In this document: piece by piece, positions 1 to 7,559 of the stretch | Numbering within the stretch: the first letter of the stretch is position 1 | Layout of the letters: each line of letters starts with the position of its first letter | DNA from: CAIPVR01 sp049316905 | Lineage (GTDB): Bacteria; Actinomycetota; Acidimicrobiia; Acidimicrobiales; Microtrichaceae | DNA: 21,836 nucleotides | Direction of reading: 5' to 3' | Assembly: GCA_049316905.1 (NCBI GenBank) | Contig: JBMOJH010000054.1 | Location: 1 to 21,836 of the forward strand | Notes under the pieces: generated by a model | What the model saw: only the letters and a program-made list of their open reading frames with translations | The model's database searches: none | What the model was told of the DNA's origin: nothing | Made by a program: the position numbers and the translations under genes

Positions 1-14
1 GGGCTGAGCCCGGA

Positions 15-788
15 TCAGGGCGCCGGCGCGTACTCCCCCGGCCGGCCGAGCCCCGCGGCCACGTGCGGCCCGAGGACCGAGGCCCACCGCTGCTGGCCCA
101 GCCGGTTCGGATGGTTCACGTCCCGCGAGGTGACCCCCTCGACGGGCGGGCCCACCTCCGCCCGCAGGTCGACCCAGTCACACGACCTCTCCGTGGCCAC
201 CGCCCGGGCGGCGTCGGCCCACGCCGTGACCTCCGGGTAGATCGTGGGCCACCACGGGAACACGACGAGGCAGGCGCGGTCGTCGAAGTGGTCGAGGAGG
301 AACCGCAGGCCGTCGGCCCAGAGCTGCGGTGAGTAGCCCACGCCGATGTCGTTGCTCCCGAGGGCGATCACGAGCAGGTCCGGCGAGGCGACGGGCGGGA
401 ACATCCACGGCTTCCCGGCGTAGGACCAGGTGGTGAAGTAGCCCCAGGCGCCGTCCCAGTACTCGACCTGCGGGCCGCGGCCTTCCGCTGTGTTGCGCTC
501 CGACGGCGTCCAGCCGCCCACGCCGTCGGTCTGCTGCAGGCGGGCGCCGACCCACGGACCGGCCGGGCCGGAGAGGCCGTCGGCCACCAGGTCGTGCCAC
601 CGCACCCGGTCGGGCAGGTCCCACGGCGCGGAGGTGAGCGAGTCGCCGAGGATGACCACCCGGTGGCGGGGCGCCACGGACACCGGCGTGGTGGGCGCCG
701 GGGCCGGCGCGCAGGCCGCCGCCACCAGGAGCGCGCCGAGGGCCACCACCCCGAGCCTGATCCGACCCAGCGCCGTCATCGCCCGCAC
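15..788 (-). CDS. SGNH/GDSL-type esterase, predicted lipoprotein
   Basis: This is a 257-residue hydrolase of the SGNH/GDSL fold. Visible motifs are block I LGDSLT (nucleophile Ser50), block III GSND (144-147) and block V DVNH (Asp223, His226), so the catalytic set is complete. Residues 5-26 form a short basic and hydrophobic signal ending in VAAAC, a plausible though imperfect lipobox with Cys26 as the lipidated residue. The protein probably acts on the outer face of the membrane. I chose the GTG at 788 because an AGGAGG sits 5 nt upstream (794-799). The ATG at 779 is the alternative and keeps the same signal peptide. The open frame runs up to 869, but that extension lacks a signal sequence and a ribosome site. 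It lies 87 bp downstream of the PIG-L gene on the same strand and may be cotranscribed. The substrate cannot be told from the sequence. Confidence 0.85.
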   Translation of the reverse strand: MRAMTALGRIRLGVVALGALLVAAACAPAPAPTTPVSVAPRHRVVILGDSLTSAPWDLPDRVRWHDLVADGLSGPAGPWVGARLQQTDGVGGWTPSERNTAEGRGPQVEYWDGAWGYFTTWSYAGKPWMFPPVASPDLLVIALGSNDIGVGYSPQLWADGLRFLLDHFDDRACLVVFPWWPTIYPEVTAWADAARAVATERSCDWVDLRAEVGPPVEGVTSRDVNHPNRLGQQRWASVLGPHVAAGLGRPGEYAPAP

Positions 789-793
789 CGCCA

Positions 794-799
794 CCTCCT
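794..799 (-). promoter_or_regulatory. Ribosome binding site deciding the esterase start
   Basis: A perfect AGGAGG lies 5 nt before the GTG at 788. It favours GTG 788 over the ATG at 779, which would be 14 nt away. It is one of the few clear Shine-Dalgarno sequences in this window. Confidence 0.6.
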
Positions 800-875
800 C
801 ATGACCTGCCTCCGCGGTCCCGCACCGCGATTCGCCTCCCGACACTCCCGCAGCACCATGGTGCCGCACCGGGGC

Positions 876-1691
876 TCAGCGCCACACCTCCGAGCGGAAC
901 GGCTCGTCCGCGCCCCGGGGCCGGCCCCACTCGATGTACCACTCGGTGCCGAACGCCCGGGCGAAGTCCTCCGGCGCCATCCGGAGGAACCACGAGTCGG
1001 GCGGGATCTGGCTGGCGTGGGCGACCATCGCCGCGCGCTTCTCCTCGAGGTGCGCCGCCACGTCCACGCCGTGGGTGATCTCCGCCGCGGGCTTGCCGAA
1101 CTCGGCGTCGTCGGGGACGTCGGGGAGCTCCACCGCGTCGGCCTCGTTCGCCACGGCCTCCTCGGCCGCGGCGAGCGCCTCGGCCATCGCCTCGCGGATC
1201 GCGTCGCGGTTCATCGTGGCCTGGAGCACCCGCGGGACCCCGGCGAGCTCCGCGGCCCGGATGCCCACCCGGTGGACCTGGATGTGGTCCGGGTGGCCGT
1301 ACCCGCCGTGGTCGTCGTACACCGTGAGCAGGTCGGCCGACTCCTCCCGCAGCACCGCGGCGAGCCGTTCTGCGGCCGCCTCCACGTCGGCCTGCCAGAA
1401 GCAGTAGGGCGCGTCGTTGGTCGGTTCGCCCATCATCCCGGAGTCGACGTAGCCGAGGAACTCGAGCCGGTCGACGCCCAGGATCCGTGCCGACTCGTAC
1501 GTCTCGAGGGTGCGGCGCTCCCAGAGCGCCTCGCCCTCCTCGAGCACGCCCTCGGCCACCTCGCCCCGCTCGCCCCGGGTGGCGACCACGAGCACGGTGC
1601 GGTGGCCCGCGGCCTTGGCACCGACGAGCAGGCCCGCGGTGGCGATGCACTCGTCGTCGGGATGGGCGTGGAAGCACACGAGGGTCGACAC
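876..1691 (-). CDS. PIG-L family N-acetyl-sugar deacetylase
   Basis: This 271-residue protein belongs to the PIG-L (LmbE-like) zinc deacetylase family, which includes the mycothiol enzymes MshB and Mca. The N-terminal AHPDDE motif (residues 9-14) supplies two zinc ligands and the catalytic Asp. GGYGHPDH (129-136) supplies the third ligand. The segment YVDSGMMGE (81-89) resembles the substrate loop of MshB and Mca. No signal peptide is seen, so it is cytoplasmic. The start is GTG 1691, only 33 bp from the divergent amine oxidase start. A TACCCT box ends 7 nt upstream, so the mRNA is probably leaderless. A role in mycothiol metabolism or detoxification fits actinobacteria, but the sequence does not separate this from other PIG-L deacetylases. 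Confidence 0.88.
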   Translation of the reverse strand: MSTLVCFHAHPDDECIATAGLLVGAKAAGHRTVLVVATRGERGEVAEGVLEEGEALWERRTLETYESARILGVDRLEFLGYVDSGMMGEPTNDAPYCFWQADVEAAAERLAAVLREESADLLTVYDDHGGYGHPDHIQVHRVGIRAAELAGVPRVLQATMNRDAIREAMAEALAAAEEAVANEADAVELPDVPDDAEFGKPAAEITHGVDVAAHLEEKRAAMVAHASQIPPDSWFLRMAPEDFARAFGTEWYIEWGRPRGADEPFRSEVWR

Positions 1692-1698
1692 GGCCGCG

Positions 1699-1718
1699 AG
1701 GGTACCGGTGGTTACCGT
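1699..1718. promoter_or_regulatory. Back-to-back leaderless promoters, PIG-L / amine oxidase
   Basis: On the minus strand TACCCT (1704-1699) ends 7 nt before GTG 1691. On the plus strand TACCGT (1713-1718) ends 6 nt before ATG 1725. Neither start has a Shine-Dalgarno sequence. Only 8 bp separate the two -10 boxes, so each promoter's -35 region lies over the other's -10 or start codon. RNA polymerase probably cannot occupy both at once. Confidence 0.6.
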
Positions 1719-1724
1719 GGGTCG

Positions 1725-3110
1725 ATGCGTCCGATCGACCGGCGCTCCGTCCTGCGGGGCGCGGCGGCCACGCTCCCCGCCCTCTGGCTCGCGTCCTGCG
1801 CGGAGCGGGAGCAGGCTGCGGGGACGGACCGGTCCCGCACGGTGCCGACGCCGCCGAGCGGCACCCTCATCACCCGCTGGCTGGCCGACGAGTGGTCGCG
1901 GGGCAGCTACTCGTTCCTCGCCGTGGGCGCCTCACCCGAGGACCGGCGGGCGCTCGGCCGCCCGGAGGGCCCGCTCGTGCTGGCCGGGGAGGCCACCTCG
2001 GTGGAGCACCCCTCGACCGTCCACGGCGCGCTGCTGTCGGGGCGCCGGGCTGCGGCGCAGGTGCGCGAGCGCGTGCCGCCCGGGGCCACCGTGGCGGTCG
2101 TGGGTGCCGGCGCGGCGGGGCTCGCCGCGGGCGCCGCACTGCGCGACACCCACCGGGTGGTGGTGTTCGAGGCCCGCGACCGCACGGGCGGCCGGGTGTG
2201 GACCGACCGGTCCGTCGGCTACCCGGTGGAGCTGGGCGCGGGCTGGATCCACGGCCCGGAGGGCAACCCGCTCACCGAGCTCGCCGCCCGCGCGGGTGTG
2301 GCGACCGTGCCGATGCAGTGGGACTCCGACCGCACGGTCGACCGGCGCGGCAGGGTGATCGACACCACCGCGGCGGAGGAACGGCTCGACGAGCTGCTCG
2401 TCGACGCGGCCACCGCAGCGGAGCGGAGCGAACGCGACACGCCGCTCGGCGAGCTGCTCGCCGCCGCCGCCGACCGCGCCGGGCTCTCGGCCCGCGAGCG
2501 CGACGAGGTCGACCGCGCCGCGGTCCGCTCGATCGAGGGGGAGTTCGCGGCGGACCTCGGCGAGCTGTCCGGTTGGTGGTGGGACGAGGGCGAGCCGTTC
2601 CCGGGCGGGGACGTGCTCGTGGTCGGCGGCTACGACCGGATCCTGGCACCCCTCGGCGAGGGGCTCGACGTGCGGACCGGTACCCCGGTGCGGGCGGTGC
2701 GGTGGGACGACCGGGGCGCGCGGGTCGCGCTCGACGGCGACGCCGTCGACGCCGCCGCGGCGGTGCTGACCGTGCCGGCGCCGGTCCTGCTCGCCGGCGT
2801 TCCCGCCCTCGACCCGCCGCTGCCCGCCGGGTGGCGGGACGCGCTCGGGCGGCTCGGCGTCGGGGTACTCGACAAGGTCGTGCTCGCCTGGCCGACGGCG
2901 TTCTGGGGCGACGAGTGGGTGTTCGGTCACTCGGGCGCCGAGCGTGGCGCCTTCGCCGAGTGGGTCAACCTCGCCGCAGCGGCCGGTCACCCCGCCGTGG
3001 TGTCCTTCACCGCGGCGACCGCGGCGCGACGCTGGGAGGCGCGGACCGACGAGCAGATCCGCGATGGCGCGCTGACCGCCCTTGCGACGATCGGCGGGTT
3101 CAGCCGGTGA
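1725..3110 (+). CDS. Circularly permuted flavin amine oxidase, Tat-exported lipoprotein
   Basis: This 461-residue FAD-dependent oxidase is of the polyamine/monoamine oxidase family. Residues 1-25 are a twin-arginine signal (DRRSVLRG) followed by a lipobox LASC with Cys25, so it is probably exported folded and anchored outside. Residues 48-113 (TRW, then SRGSYSF, then AGEAT at 87-91, then HGALLSGRRAA) are the segment that in family members such as plant PAO or LSD1 closes the FAD site at the C-terminus. Only after it comes the Rossmann motif VGAGAAGLAAG (126-136), then GGRVWT and ELGAGWIHG (169-177), and the substrate domain. The protein stops at IGGFSR, just where the TRW segment would normally follow. 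The order is therefore rotated, with nothing obviously missing. The start is ATG 1725 with a leaderless -10 box. The 3' end overlaps the convergent racemase gene by 11 bp. Confidence 0.87.
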   Translation: MRPIDRRSVLRGAAATLPALWLASCAEREQAAGTDRSRTVPTPPSGTLITRWLADEWSRGSYSFLAVGASPEDRRALGRPEGPLVLAGEATSVEHPSTVHGALLSGRRAAAQVRERVPPGATVAVVGAGAAGLAAGAALRDTHRVVVFEARDRTGGRVWTDRSVGYPVELGAGWIHGPEGNPLTELAARAGVATVPMQWDSDRTVDRRGRVIDTTAAEERLDELLVDAATAAERSERDTPLGELLAAAADRAGLSARERDEVDRAAVRSIEGEFAADLGELSGWWWDEGEPFPGGDVLVVGGYDRILAPLGEGLDVRTGTPVRAVRWDDRGARVALDGDAVDAAAAVLTVPAPVLLAGVPALDPPLPAGWRDALGRLGVGVLDKVVLAWPTAFWGDEWVFGHSGAERGAFAEWVNLAAAAGHPAVVSFTAATAARRWEARTDEQIRDGALTALATIGGFSR

Positions 3111-4266
3111 CGGCGCCGGAGCCGCGGAGCGCCGCGATTCGCTCGGCGTCCGCTCCCAGCCACTCCGTGAGGACCTCGTCGGTGTGCTGGCCCGTGTGGG
3201 CCGGCGGGCGCTGGATCTCCGCACCGGTGCGGCTGAACCGCGGCGCCGGGGCGGGCTGCGGGATCCCCGCGACCTCCACGAACGTCCCGCGCTCGACGTT
3301 GTGGGGGTGTCGGGTGGCCTCGCTCATGGTCAGCACGGGGGCGAAGCACACGTCGGTGCCCTCCATGACGTCGCACCACTCGTCACGGGTCCGCGTGCGG
3401 AAGATCGCGGCCAGGCGCTCCTTCACCTCGTCCCAGCGGGCCCGGTCGTGCTGGTGCGGGAGGTCCTCGCCACGCGCGCGGTAGTCCTCCTCCAGACCGG
3501 TGAGCTCGAGCAACTGCGCGTAGAACTGCGGCTCGATCGACCCGATCGACACGAACCCACCGTCCGCGCACTCGTAGGTGTCGTAGAAGTGGGCGCCGGT
3601 GTCGAGCATGTTGCTGCCGCGCTCCTCGTTCCAGATGCCCATGGCGGTGAAGGCCCACATCATGCTCATCAGCACCGCGGAACCGTCGACCATGGCTGCG
3701 TCCACCACCTGGCCGATCCCGGAGCGCTGGGCCTCAAGGAGCGCGCACACCACGCCGAAGGCGAGCAGCATGCCGCCGCCGCCGAAGTCGCCCACCAGGT
3801 TGATGGGCGGCGTGGGCTTCTCACCGGCACGGCCGAGGTGGGCCAGCACGCCGGCGAGCGCGATGTAGTTGATGTCGTGACCGGCCGTGGGCGCGTAGGG
3901 GCCGTCCTGGCCCCACCCGGTCATCCGACCGAAGACGAGCTTCGGGTTCCGCGCCGCGCACACCTCCGGGCCGAACCCGAGCCGCTCGGCCACACCCGGG
4001 CGGAAGCCCTCGATCAGTGCGTCGGCGGAACCGACCAGGTCGAGCAGCACCTCCACGCCCTCGGGCGACTTGAGGTCGACCGCGATCGAGCGCCGACCGC
4101 GGTTGAGGATGTCCGGCGGCGGGTTGGCCGGGTCGCCGCCCATCGCGTTGGCCGACCGGTCGACGCGGATCACGTCGGCCCCCATGTCCGCGAGCATCAG
4201 CGCCGCGAACGGCCCGGGGCCGATGCCGGCCACCTCGATGATGCGGATCCCCTCGAGCGGTCCCAT
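3100..4266 (-). CDS. mcr: Alpha-methylacyl-CoA racemase (CaiB/BaiF family III CoA-transferase fold)
   Basis: This 388-residue protein closely follows the AMACR/MCR subgroup of the CaiB/BaiF family. It interconverts (R)- and (S)-2-methylacyl-CoA in the breakdown of branched-chain and sterol side-chain acyl-CoAs. The residues expected from the mycobacterial MCR structure are present: His130 in AGHDINY, Asp160 in GDFGGGG and Glu245 in SIEPQFY. The length matches human AMACR (382). The absence of a separate CoA-transfer Asp signature favours racemase over CoA-transferase. The start is ATG 4266, with GGGGAG 7 nt upstream. It lies 69 bp downstream of an alpha/beta hydrolase on the same strand and may share its transcript. 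Its last 11 bp overlap the end of the convergent amine oxidase gene. Confidence 0.9.
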   Translation of the reverse strand: MGPLEGIRIIEVAGIGPGPFAALMLADMGADVIRVDRSANAMGGDPANPPPDILNRGRRSIAVDLKSPEGVEVLLDLVGSADALIEGFRPGVAERLGFGPEVCAARNPKLVFGRMTGWGQDGPYAPTAGHDINYIALAGVLAHLGRAGEKPTPPINLVGDFGGGGMLLAFGVVCALLEAQRSGIGQVVDAAMVDGSAVLMSMMWAFTAMGIWNEERGSNMLDTGAHFYDTYECADGGFVSIGSIEPQFYAQLLELTGLEEDYRARGEDLPHQHDRARWDEVKERLAAIFRTRTRDEWCDVMEGTDVCFAPVLTMSEATRHPHNVERGTFVEVAGIPQPAPAPRFSRTGAEIQRPPAHTGQHTDEVLTEWLGADAERIAALRGSGAVTG

Positions 4267-4273
4267 GGATCGT

Positions 4274-4279
4274 CTCCCC
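4274..4279 (-). promoter_or_regulatory. Ribosome binding site of the racemase gene
   Basis: GGGGAG lies 7 nt before ATG 4266. This supports the start and suggests the racemase is translated from a longer mRNA, probably one shared with the upstream hydrolase. Confidence 0.5.
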
Positions 4280-4297
4280 TGTACTCGTGTCGCAGTG

Positions 4298-4322
4298 GTG
4301 TCGGACGGTGTGTGTCGGACGG
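4298..4322. repeat. Two direct copies of an 11-bp sequence
   Basis: GTGTCGGACGG occurs at 4298-4308 and again at 4312-4322, a 14-bp period, in the 69-bp gap between hydrolase and racemase. It could be a binding site or chance duplication. Confidence 0.5.
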
Positions 4323-4335
4323 CGGCGCGTTCGAC

Positions 4336-5229
4336 TCAGCGCGACTCGCCGGCCGCGACCGACGTGCCGATCGCGTCGGTCAGCGCACCCCAGTACTGCG
4401 GCGGCAGGTCGTGGCCCATTCCCTCGAGCACCCGCAGATCGGAGCCCTCGATCAGCTCGTGGGTGCGCAGGCCGCCGCTGATGTCGATCAGCGGGTCCGC
4501 GTCGCCGTGGACCACCACCGTGGGGGCGGTCACCGCCGGCAGCGCGTCGGCCCGGCTCCCCGACGCGAGGATCGCCACGAGCTGGCGGCTCACGCCCATC
4601 GGGTCGTAGGAGCGGTCGAGGAAGAACTCGGTTCGTTCACGGGCCCGACCCTCGTCGAACACCGACGGCGAGCCGATCAACCGGGCGAGCTCCACGCCCT
4701 GGGACACCTGCTCCGCCCGGTCCTCGGTGGGGACCATGATCGTGCCGAGTGCGGCGAGCACGTCGGGTCGGGGCTGGCCCACGTCGGGCTCGCCGGTGGT
4801 GGAGTACACCGAGGTGAGCGAGCGCACCCGCGGGTGGTGCTCGATGGCCATCGTCTGGGCGATCATCCCGCCCATCGAGCACCCCACCACGTGCGCCGCG
4901 CCCACGTCGAGGGCATCGAGGAGCGCCATGCCGTCCGCCGCGAGGTCACTCAGCGTGTACGGGGTGCCGGTGACGGCCTCGCCCGCCATCGCCTGCACGA
5001 TCGCTCCCAGCGGGTCCACCTCCACGCCGTGGAGATGGGTCGACAGCCCTGTGTCGCGGTTGTCGTAGCGGATCAGGTGCGTGCCGAGCCCGGCGATGAG
5101 CTCGCACATCTCGTCGTCGTAGCCGACGCACTGCGCCCCCAACCCGCAGACCAGGAGCACCGCCGGATCCGACGGATCACCGAAGGTGTCGAAGTAGATG
5201 TCCATCCCGTTGGCGGCGACGCTCGGCAT
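4336..5229 (-). CDS. Alpha/beta-fold hydrolase
   Basis: This 297-residue cytoplasmic hydrolase has the classical triad. Ser118 lies in the nucleophile elbow GCSMGG, Asp245 in HGDADPLI and His273 in GMGHD. The oxyanion-hole region is VCGLGAQ (27-33), and the YDNRDTGLS motif (55-63) is typical of the epoxide hydrolase/haloperoxidase-like and 3-oxoadipate enol-lactonase-like branch. The substrate is not identifiable. The start is ATG 5229. Upstream lies a TTGACC/GACACT promoter that overlaps a palindrome. It leads a probable two-gene unit with the racemase, so a CoA-ester or lipid-derived substrate is possible but only inferred. Confidence 0.87.
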   Translation of the reverse strand: MPSVAANGMDIYFDTFGDPSDPAVLLVCGLGAQCVGYDDEMCELIAGLGTHLIRYDNRDTGLSTHLHGVEVDPLGAIVQAMAGEAVTGTPYTLSDLAADGMALLDALDVGAAHVVGCSMGGMIAQTMAIEHHPRVRSLTSVYSTTGEPDVGQPRPDVLAALGTIMVPTEDRAEQVSQGVELARLIGSPSVFDEGRARERTEFFLDRSYDPMGVSRQLVAILASGSRADALPAVTAPTVVVHGDADPLIDISGGLRTHELIEGSDLRVLEGMGHDLPPQYWGALTDAIGTSVAAGESR

Positions 5230-5236
5230 GCGCCGC

Positions 5237-5266
5237 AGTGTCGTCCCGCCTTGACCGGGCGGTCAA
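5237..5266 (-). promoter_or_regulatory. Promoter with palindromic operator, alpha/beta hydrolase
   Basis: Read on the minus strand, TTGACC (5266-5261) serves as -35 and GACACT (5242-5237) as -10, with an 18-bp spacer. The -10 box ends 7 nt before ATG 5229. The -35 is one half of a perfect inverted repeat, TTGACCG-GG-CGGTCAA (5251-5266). Such 16-bp palindromes are typical operators of TetR-type repressors, and occupation would block the -35 box. Confidence 0.5.
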
Positions 5267-5268
5267 GC

Positions 5269-5285
5269 AGGCCGGGGCCCGGCCT
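5269..5285 (-). terminator. GC-rich palindrome at the end of nagA
   Basis: AGGCCGGG-G-CCCGGCCT is a perfect inverted repeat that touches the last base of the nagA stop codon. In RNA it would form a short, tight hairpin. There is no U-run, so termination here is only a guess. Confidence 0.3.
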
Positions 5286-6436
5286 CAGACGGCGTGGACC
5301 TCGGTGCCGGCGACCAGGGTCCGGACGACGGTGAGGTCGTCCGCACGCAGCACCGTCACGTCCGCGGGATCACCGGCGCGCAGCCGCAGCTCCGGGAGCC
5401 CGAGCAGCCGGCGTTGGGCCCCGCCGCACGCGTCCACCGCGGCCTCCAGCCCGCAACCGACCGCGACGAGGTGCCGCAGCACGGCGTCGGGCGTGGCCAC
5501 GCTCCCGGCCAGCGTGCCGTCGGCCAGGCGGGCCGCACCGTCGGCCACCCGGACCTCACGACCGTGCTCGGTCCACGCCGTCGCGCCGTCGGCCGTCGGC
5601 ACCATCCCGGCCGGGGGGATGGCGTCGGTGGTGGCCGCCACGCGCCCGGCCGCCGCGGCCATCGTGAGACGGACGGTGTCGGCCGCCACGTGGACCCCGT
5701 CCGCGATCAGGCCGACGGTCACGCGACGGTCCGCGAGCGCCACGCCGGCCGGGCCCGGCTCCCGCGGAGCAAACCGTCGGTGCGCGTTCCAGCAATGGGT
5801 CAGGTGCCGCGCGCCCGCGTCGACCGCAGCCCGCACCTGCCCGGAGTCCGCGTCGCTGTGGCCCACCGAGACGGTCACCCCGGCCGCGCAGAGGTCGGCC
5901 ACCAGCACCGTGCCGCCCGGCAGCTCGGGTGCCACGGTCATGAACCCGATCGGCCCGGCGTCGAGCAGCTGGGCGAGCACCCCGGGGTCGGGCGGCAGGA
6001 AGGTCGCCGGTTCGTGGGCCCCCACCCAGGTGGGGTTCAGGAACGGACCCTCGAGGTGCGCGGGGAGGAAGCGGCACCCGGGCGGTGGCGCGCCGGCCAC
6101 GCCGTCGAGCAGGCGCAGCGCGGCGCGGTACTCCTCCACCGAGCAGGAGAAGAAGGTGGGCTGCACGGCCACGGCGCCGTGCGCGGCCAGCACGCCCGCG
6201 GCCGTGGCGTAGCCCTCGGGACCGCACGAGCGGAACTCCACGCCGCCGATCCCGTTCACCTGGAGATCCACGAACCCGGCCACCGCGATCGTCGTGCCGG
6301 GGTGCGGTCCCGGGGGCCCGCCGTCGCCGGGCGAATCCAGCCCGACCGCCTCGATGGTGCCGCTGCGGCGGTCCACGGCCACGTCGCCGGCCACCACCCG
6401 GCCGTCCACCAGCGCGGCGTCCACGCCGAGGCGCAC
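5285..6436 (-). CDS. nagA: N-acetylglucosamine-6-phosphate deacetylase
   Basis: This 383-residue protein is an amidohydrolase-superfamily enzyme that removes acetate from GlcNAc-6-phosphate in amino-sugar and cell-wall recycling. The family landmarks appear in order: GFVDLQVNG (54-62), HLEGPFLNP with metal ligand Glu129, GHSDAD with His193, HLTHCWNAH (211-219), DGVH with His249, and the catalytic Asp271 in TTDAIPPAG. The HLTHCWNAH block departs from the usual HLFNAM. The length matches the E. coli enzyme (382). The start is GTG 6436, 2 nt after the TGA of the upstream dehydrogenase, so translation is probably coupled. No nagB or GlcNAc kinase is present in the window. Confidence 0.9.
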   Translation of the reverse strand: MRLGVDAALVDGRVVAGDVAVDRRSGTIEAVGLDSPGDGGPPGPHPGTTIAVAGFVDLQVNGIGGVEFRSCGPEGYATAAGVLAAHGAVAVQPTFFSCSVEEYRAALRLLDGVAGAPPPGCRFLPAHLEGPFLNPTWVGAHEPATFLPPDPGVLAQLLDAGPIGFMTVAPELPGGTVLVADLCAAGVTVSVGHSDADSGQVRAAVDAGARHLTHCWNAHRRFAPREPGPAGVALADRRVTVGLIADGVHVAADTVRLTMAAAAGRVAATTDAIPPAGMVPTADGATAWTEHGREVRVADGAARLADGTLAGSVATPDAVLRHLVAVGCGLEAAVDACGGAQRRLLGLPELRLRAGDPADVTVLRADDLTVVRTLVAGTEVHAV

Positions 6437-6438
6437 GG

Positions 6439-7515
6439 TCAGCCCCGCGGCCGCGCCGCCGGCACCGCGACCTGGTCGCCGTGGCCGCCGGCCGACCGGT
6501 AGACGGCATCCGCGAGCACGTGGGCCCGGAGAGCGTCGGCCGGATCGGGGTCGAGGCGACCCACGGCTTCGCCCCGCAGGTGCGCGGCCACCGCGGTGAG
6601 GAACTGCTCCTCGGCGCTGCGGAGGTCCACGTCCCGGGCGGTGAGCCAGTCCCGGAGCGCGTCGCCCTCCAGCACCTCCTCACCGTCGGAGGTCTCGCGC
6701 CGGAGTGGACCGTCGAACTCGCCCTCCAGCGTGAGGGTGGCCCGTTCGCAGAACACCTCCACGCGGCGCTGGCTCGGCCGGCTCAGCACGTCGTGCCAGA
6801 CGGTCGTGAGTGACACGGACCCGCCCGCCGACAGACGCGCGAGCAGGGCGACCGAGTCCTCGATCCCCGAGATGCCGTGGAACTCCCCCTGCAGCGCGGC
6901 GACCGAATCCACCTCGCCGAACAGCCACTCGATGATGTCGAGGTCGTGGATCGAGTGCTCGAGCAGCACACCGGAGCCCGCGAGCGCCGGGTCGCCGCGC
7001 CAGGTGGACGCGTACATGCCCTGGGTCGGCAGGTACTGGTCGTCGCGGAACACCACGTTCATCACCCGTCCGGCGGCCGGGTCGCGGACCATCTCCCGCA
7101 GCCCGAGCAGCGCCGGGGTGGACCGCAGTACCAGGCCGACCATCGCGGGCACCGGGGCCAGCGCGGCCGTCACGGCCCGGGCACCGGCCAGGTCGGTGCC
7201 GAGCGGCTTCTCGCAGAACACCGGCCGCCCGGCGCGGGCCGCGGCCTCGGCGAGGCGCAGGTGCTCGGAGGTCCACGTGCAGATGAACACCGCGTCGCTC
7301 GCCTCGATCACGCCCGCCTCGTCGGTGACCTCGGCGCCCTGGCCCGCGGCCAGCGCGGTGGCCCGCCCGGGATCGGGGTCGTGCACCGCGACGATCCGGT
7401 TGGGCACCGCCGCCACGTTCAGCTGCACGGCGTGGTAGCCGGCGATGAGGCCGGCGCCGAGCAGGCCGATGCGGACGGGAGGGTCGGCGGGATCGGAGGG
7501 GCGGTCATCGGGCAC
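6439..7515 (-). CDS. Gfo/Idh/MocA family NAD(P)-dependent dehydrogenase
   Basis: This 358-residue protein has the two-domain Gfo/Idh/MocA build. An N-terminal Rossmann fold carries GLLGAGLIAGYH (17-28). CEKPLG (101-106) contains the conserved EKP lysine, and a C-terminal alpha/beta substrate domain follows, including HSIHDLDIIEWLFG. The family oxidises or reduces sugars, inositols and their derivatives. Coupling to nagA suggests an amino-sugar substrate, which is inference. The start is GTG 7515. The -10 TACGGT (7527-7522) ends 6 nt upstream and there is no Shine-Dalgarno sequence, so the mRNA is probably leaderless. A much longer open frame extends upstream but overlaps the divergent gene and is not credible. 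Confidence 0.88.
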   Translation of the reverse strand: MPDDRPSDPADPPVRIGLLGAGLIAGYHAVQLNVAAVPNRIVAVHDPDPGRATALAAGQGAEVTDEAGVIEASDAVFICTWTSEHLRLAEAAARAGRPVFCEKPLGTDLAGARAVTAALAPVPAMVGLVLRSTPALLGLREMVRDPAAGRVMNVVFRDDQYLPTQGMYASTWRGDPALAGSGVLLEHSIHDLDIIEWLFGEVDSVAALQGEFHGISGIEDSVALLARLSAGGSVSLTTVWHDVLSRPSQRRVEVFCERATLTLEGEFDGPLRRETSDGEEVLEGDALRDWLTARDVDLRSAEEQFLTAVAAHLRGEAVGRLDPDPADALRAHVLADAVYRSAGGHGDQVAVPAARPRG

Positions 7516-7558
7516 GGCGCCACCGTACCGGGGCCCCGGGCGCCGGTACGGTGGCGCC
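7516..7558. promoter_or_regulatory. Mirror-image divergent leaderless promoters in a 16-bp inverted repeat
   Basis: GGCGCCACCGTACCGG (7516-7531) and its exact reverse complement (7543-7558) flank an 11-nt spacer. Each arm contains a TACGGT -10 box facing outward plus the GGCGCC that leads into the start codon. The left arm serves GTG 7515 with 6 nt after the box, and the right arm serves ATG 7560 with 7 nt. The repeat therefore is the whole 5' signal of both operons. Confidence 0.7.
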
Positions 7559-7559
7559 C

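Noticed and set aside
853..864. Perfect 12-bp palindrome GCACCATGGTGC between PIG-L and esterase
   Set aside because: It is short, not placed at a recognisable promoter, and such GC-rich palindromes are expected by chance.
594..1724. Long upstream extension of the amine oxidase frame
   Set aside because: It is antisense to the PIG-L and esterase genes and would bury the Tat signal. The promoter and ATG at 1725 explain the gene better.
3082..5334. A 750-codon plus-strand frame rich in His, Arg and Val
   Set aside because: It is antisense to the racemase and hydrolase, and its composition is that of reverse-complement GC-rich coding DNA.
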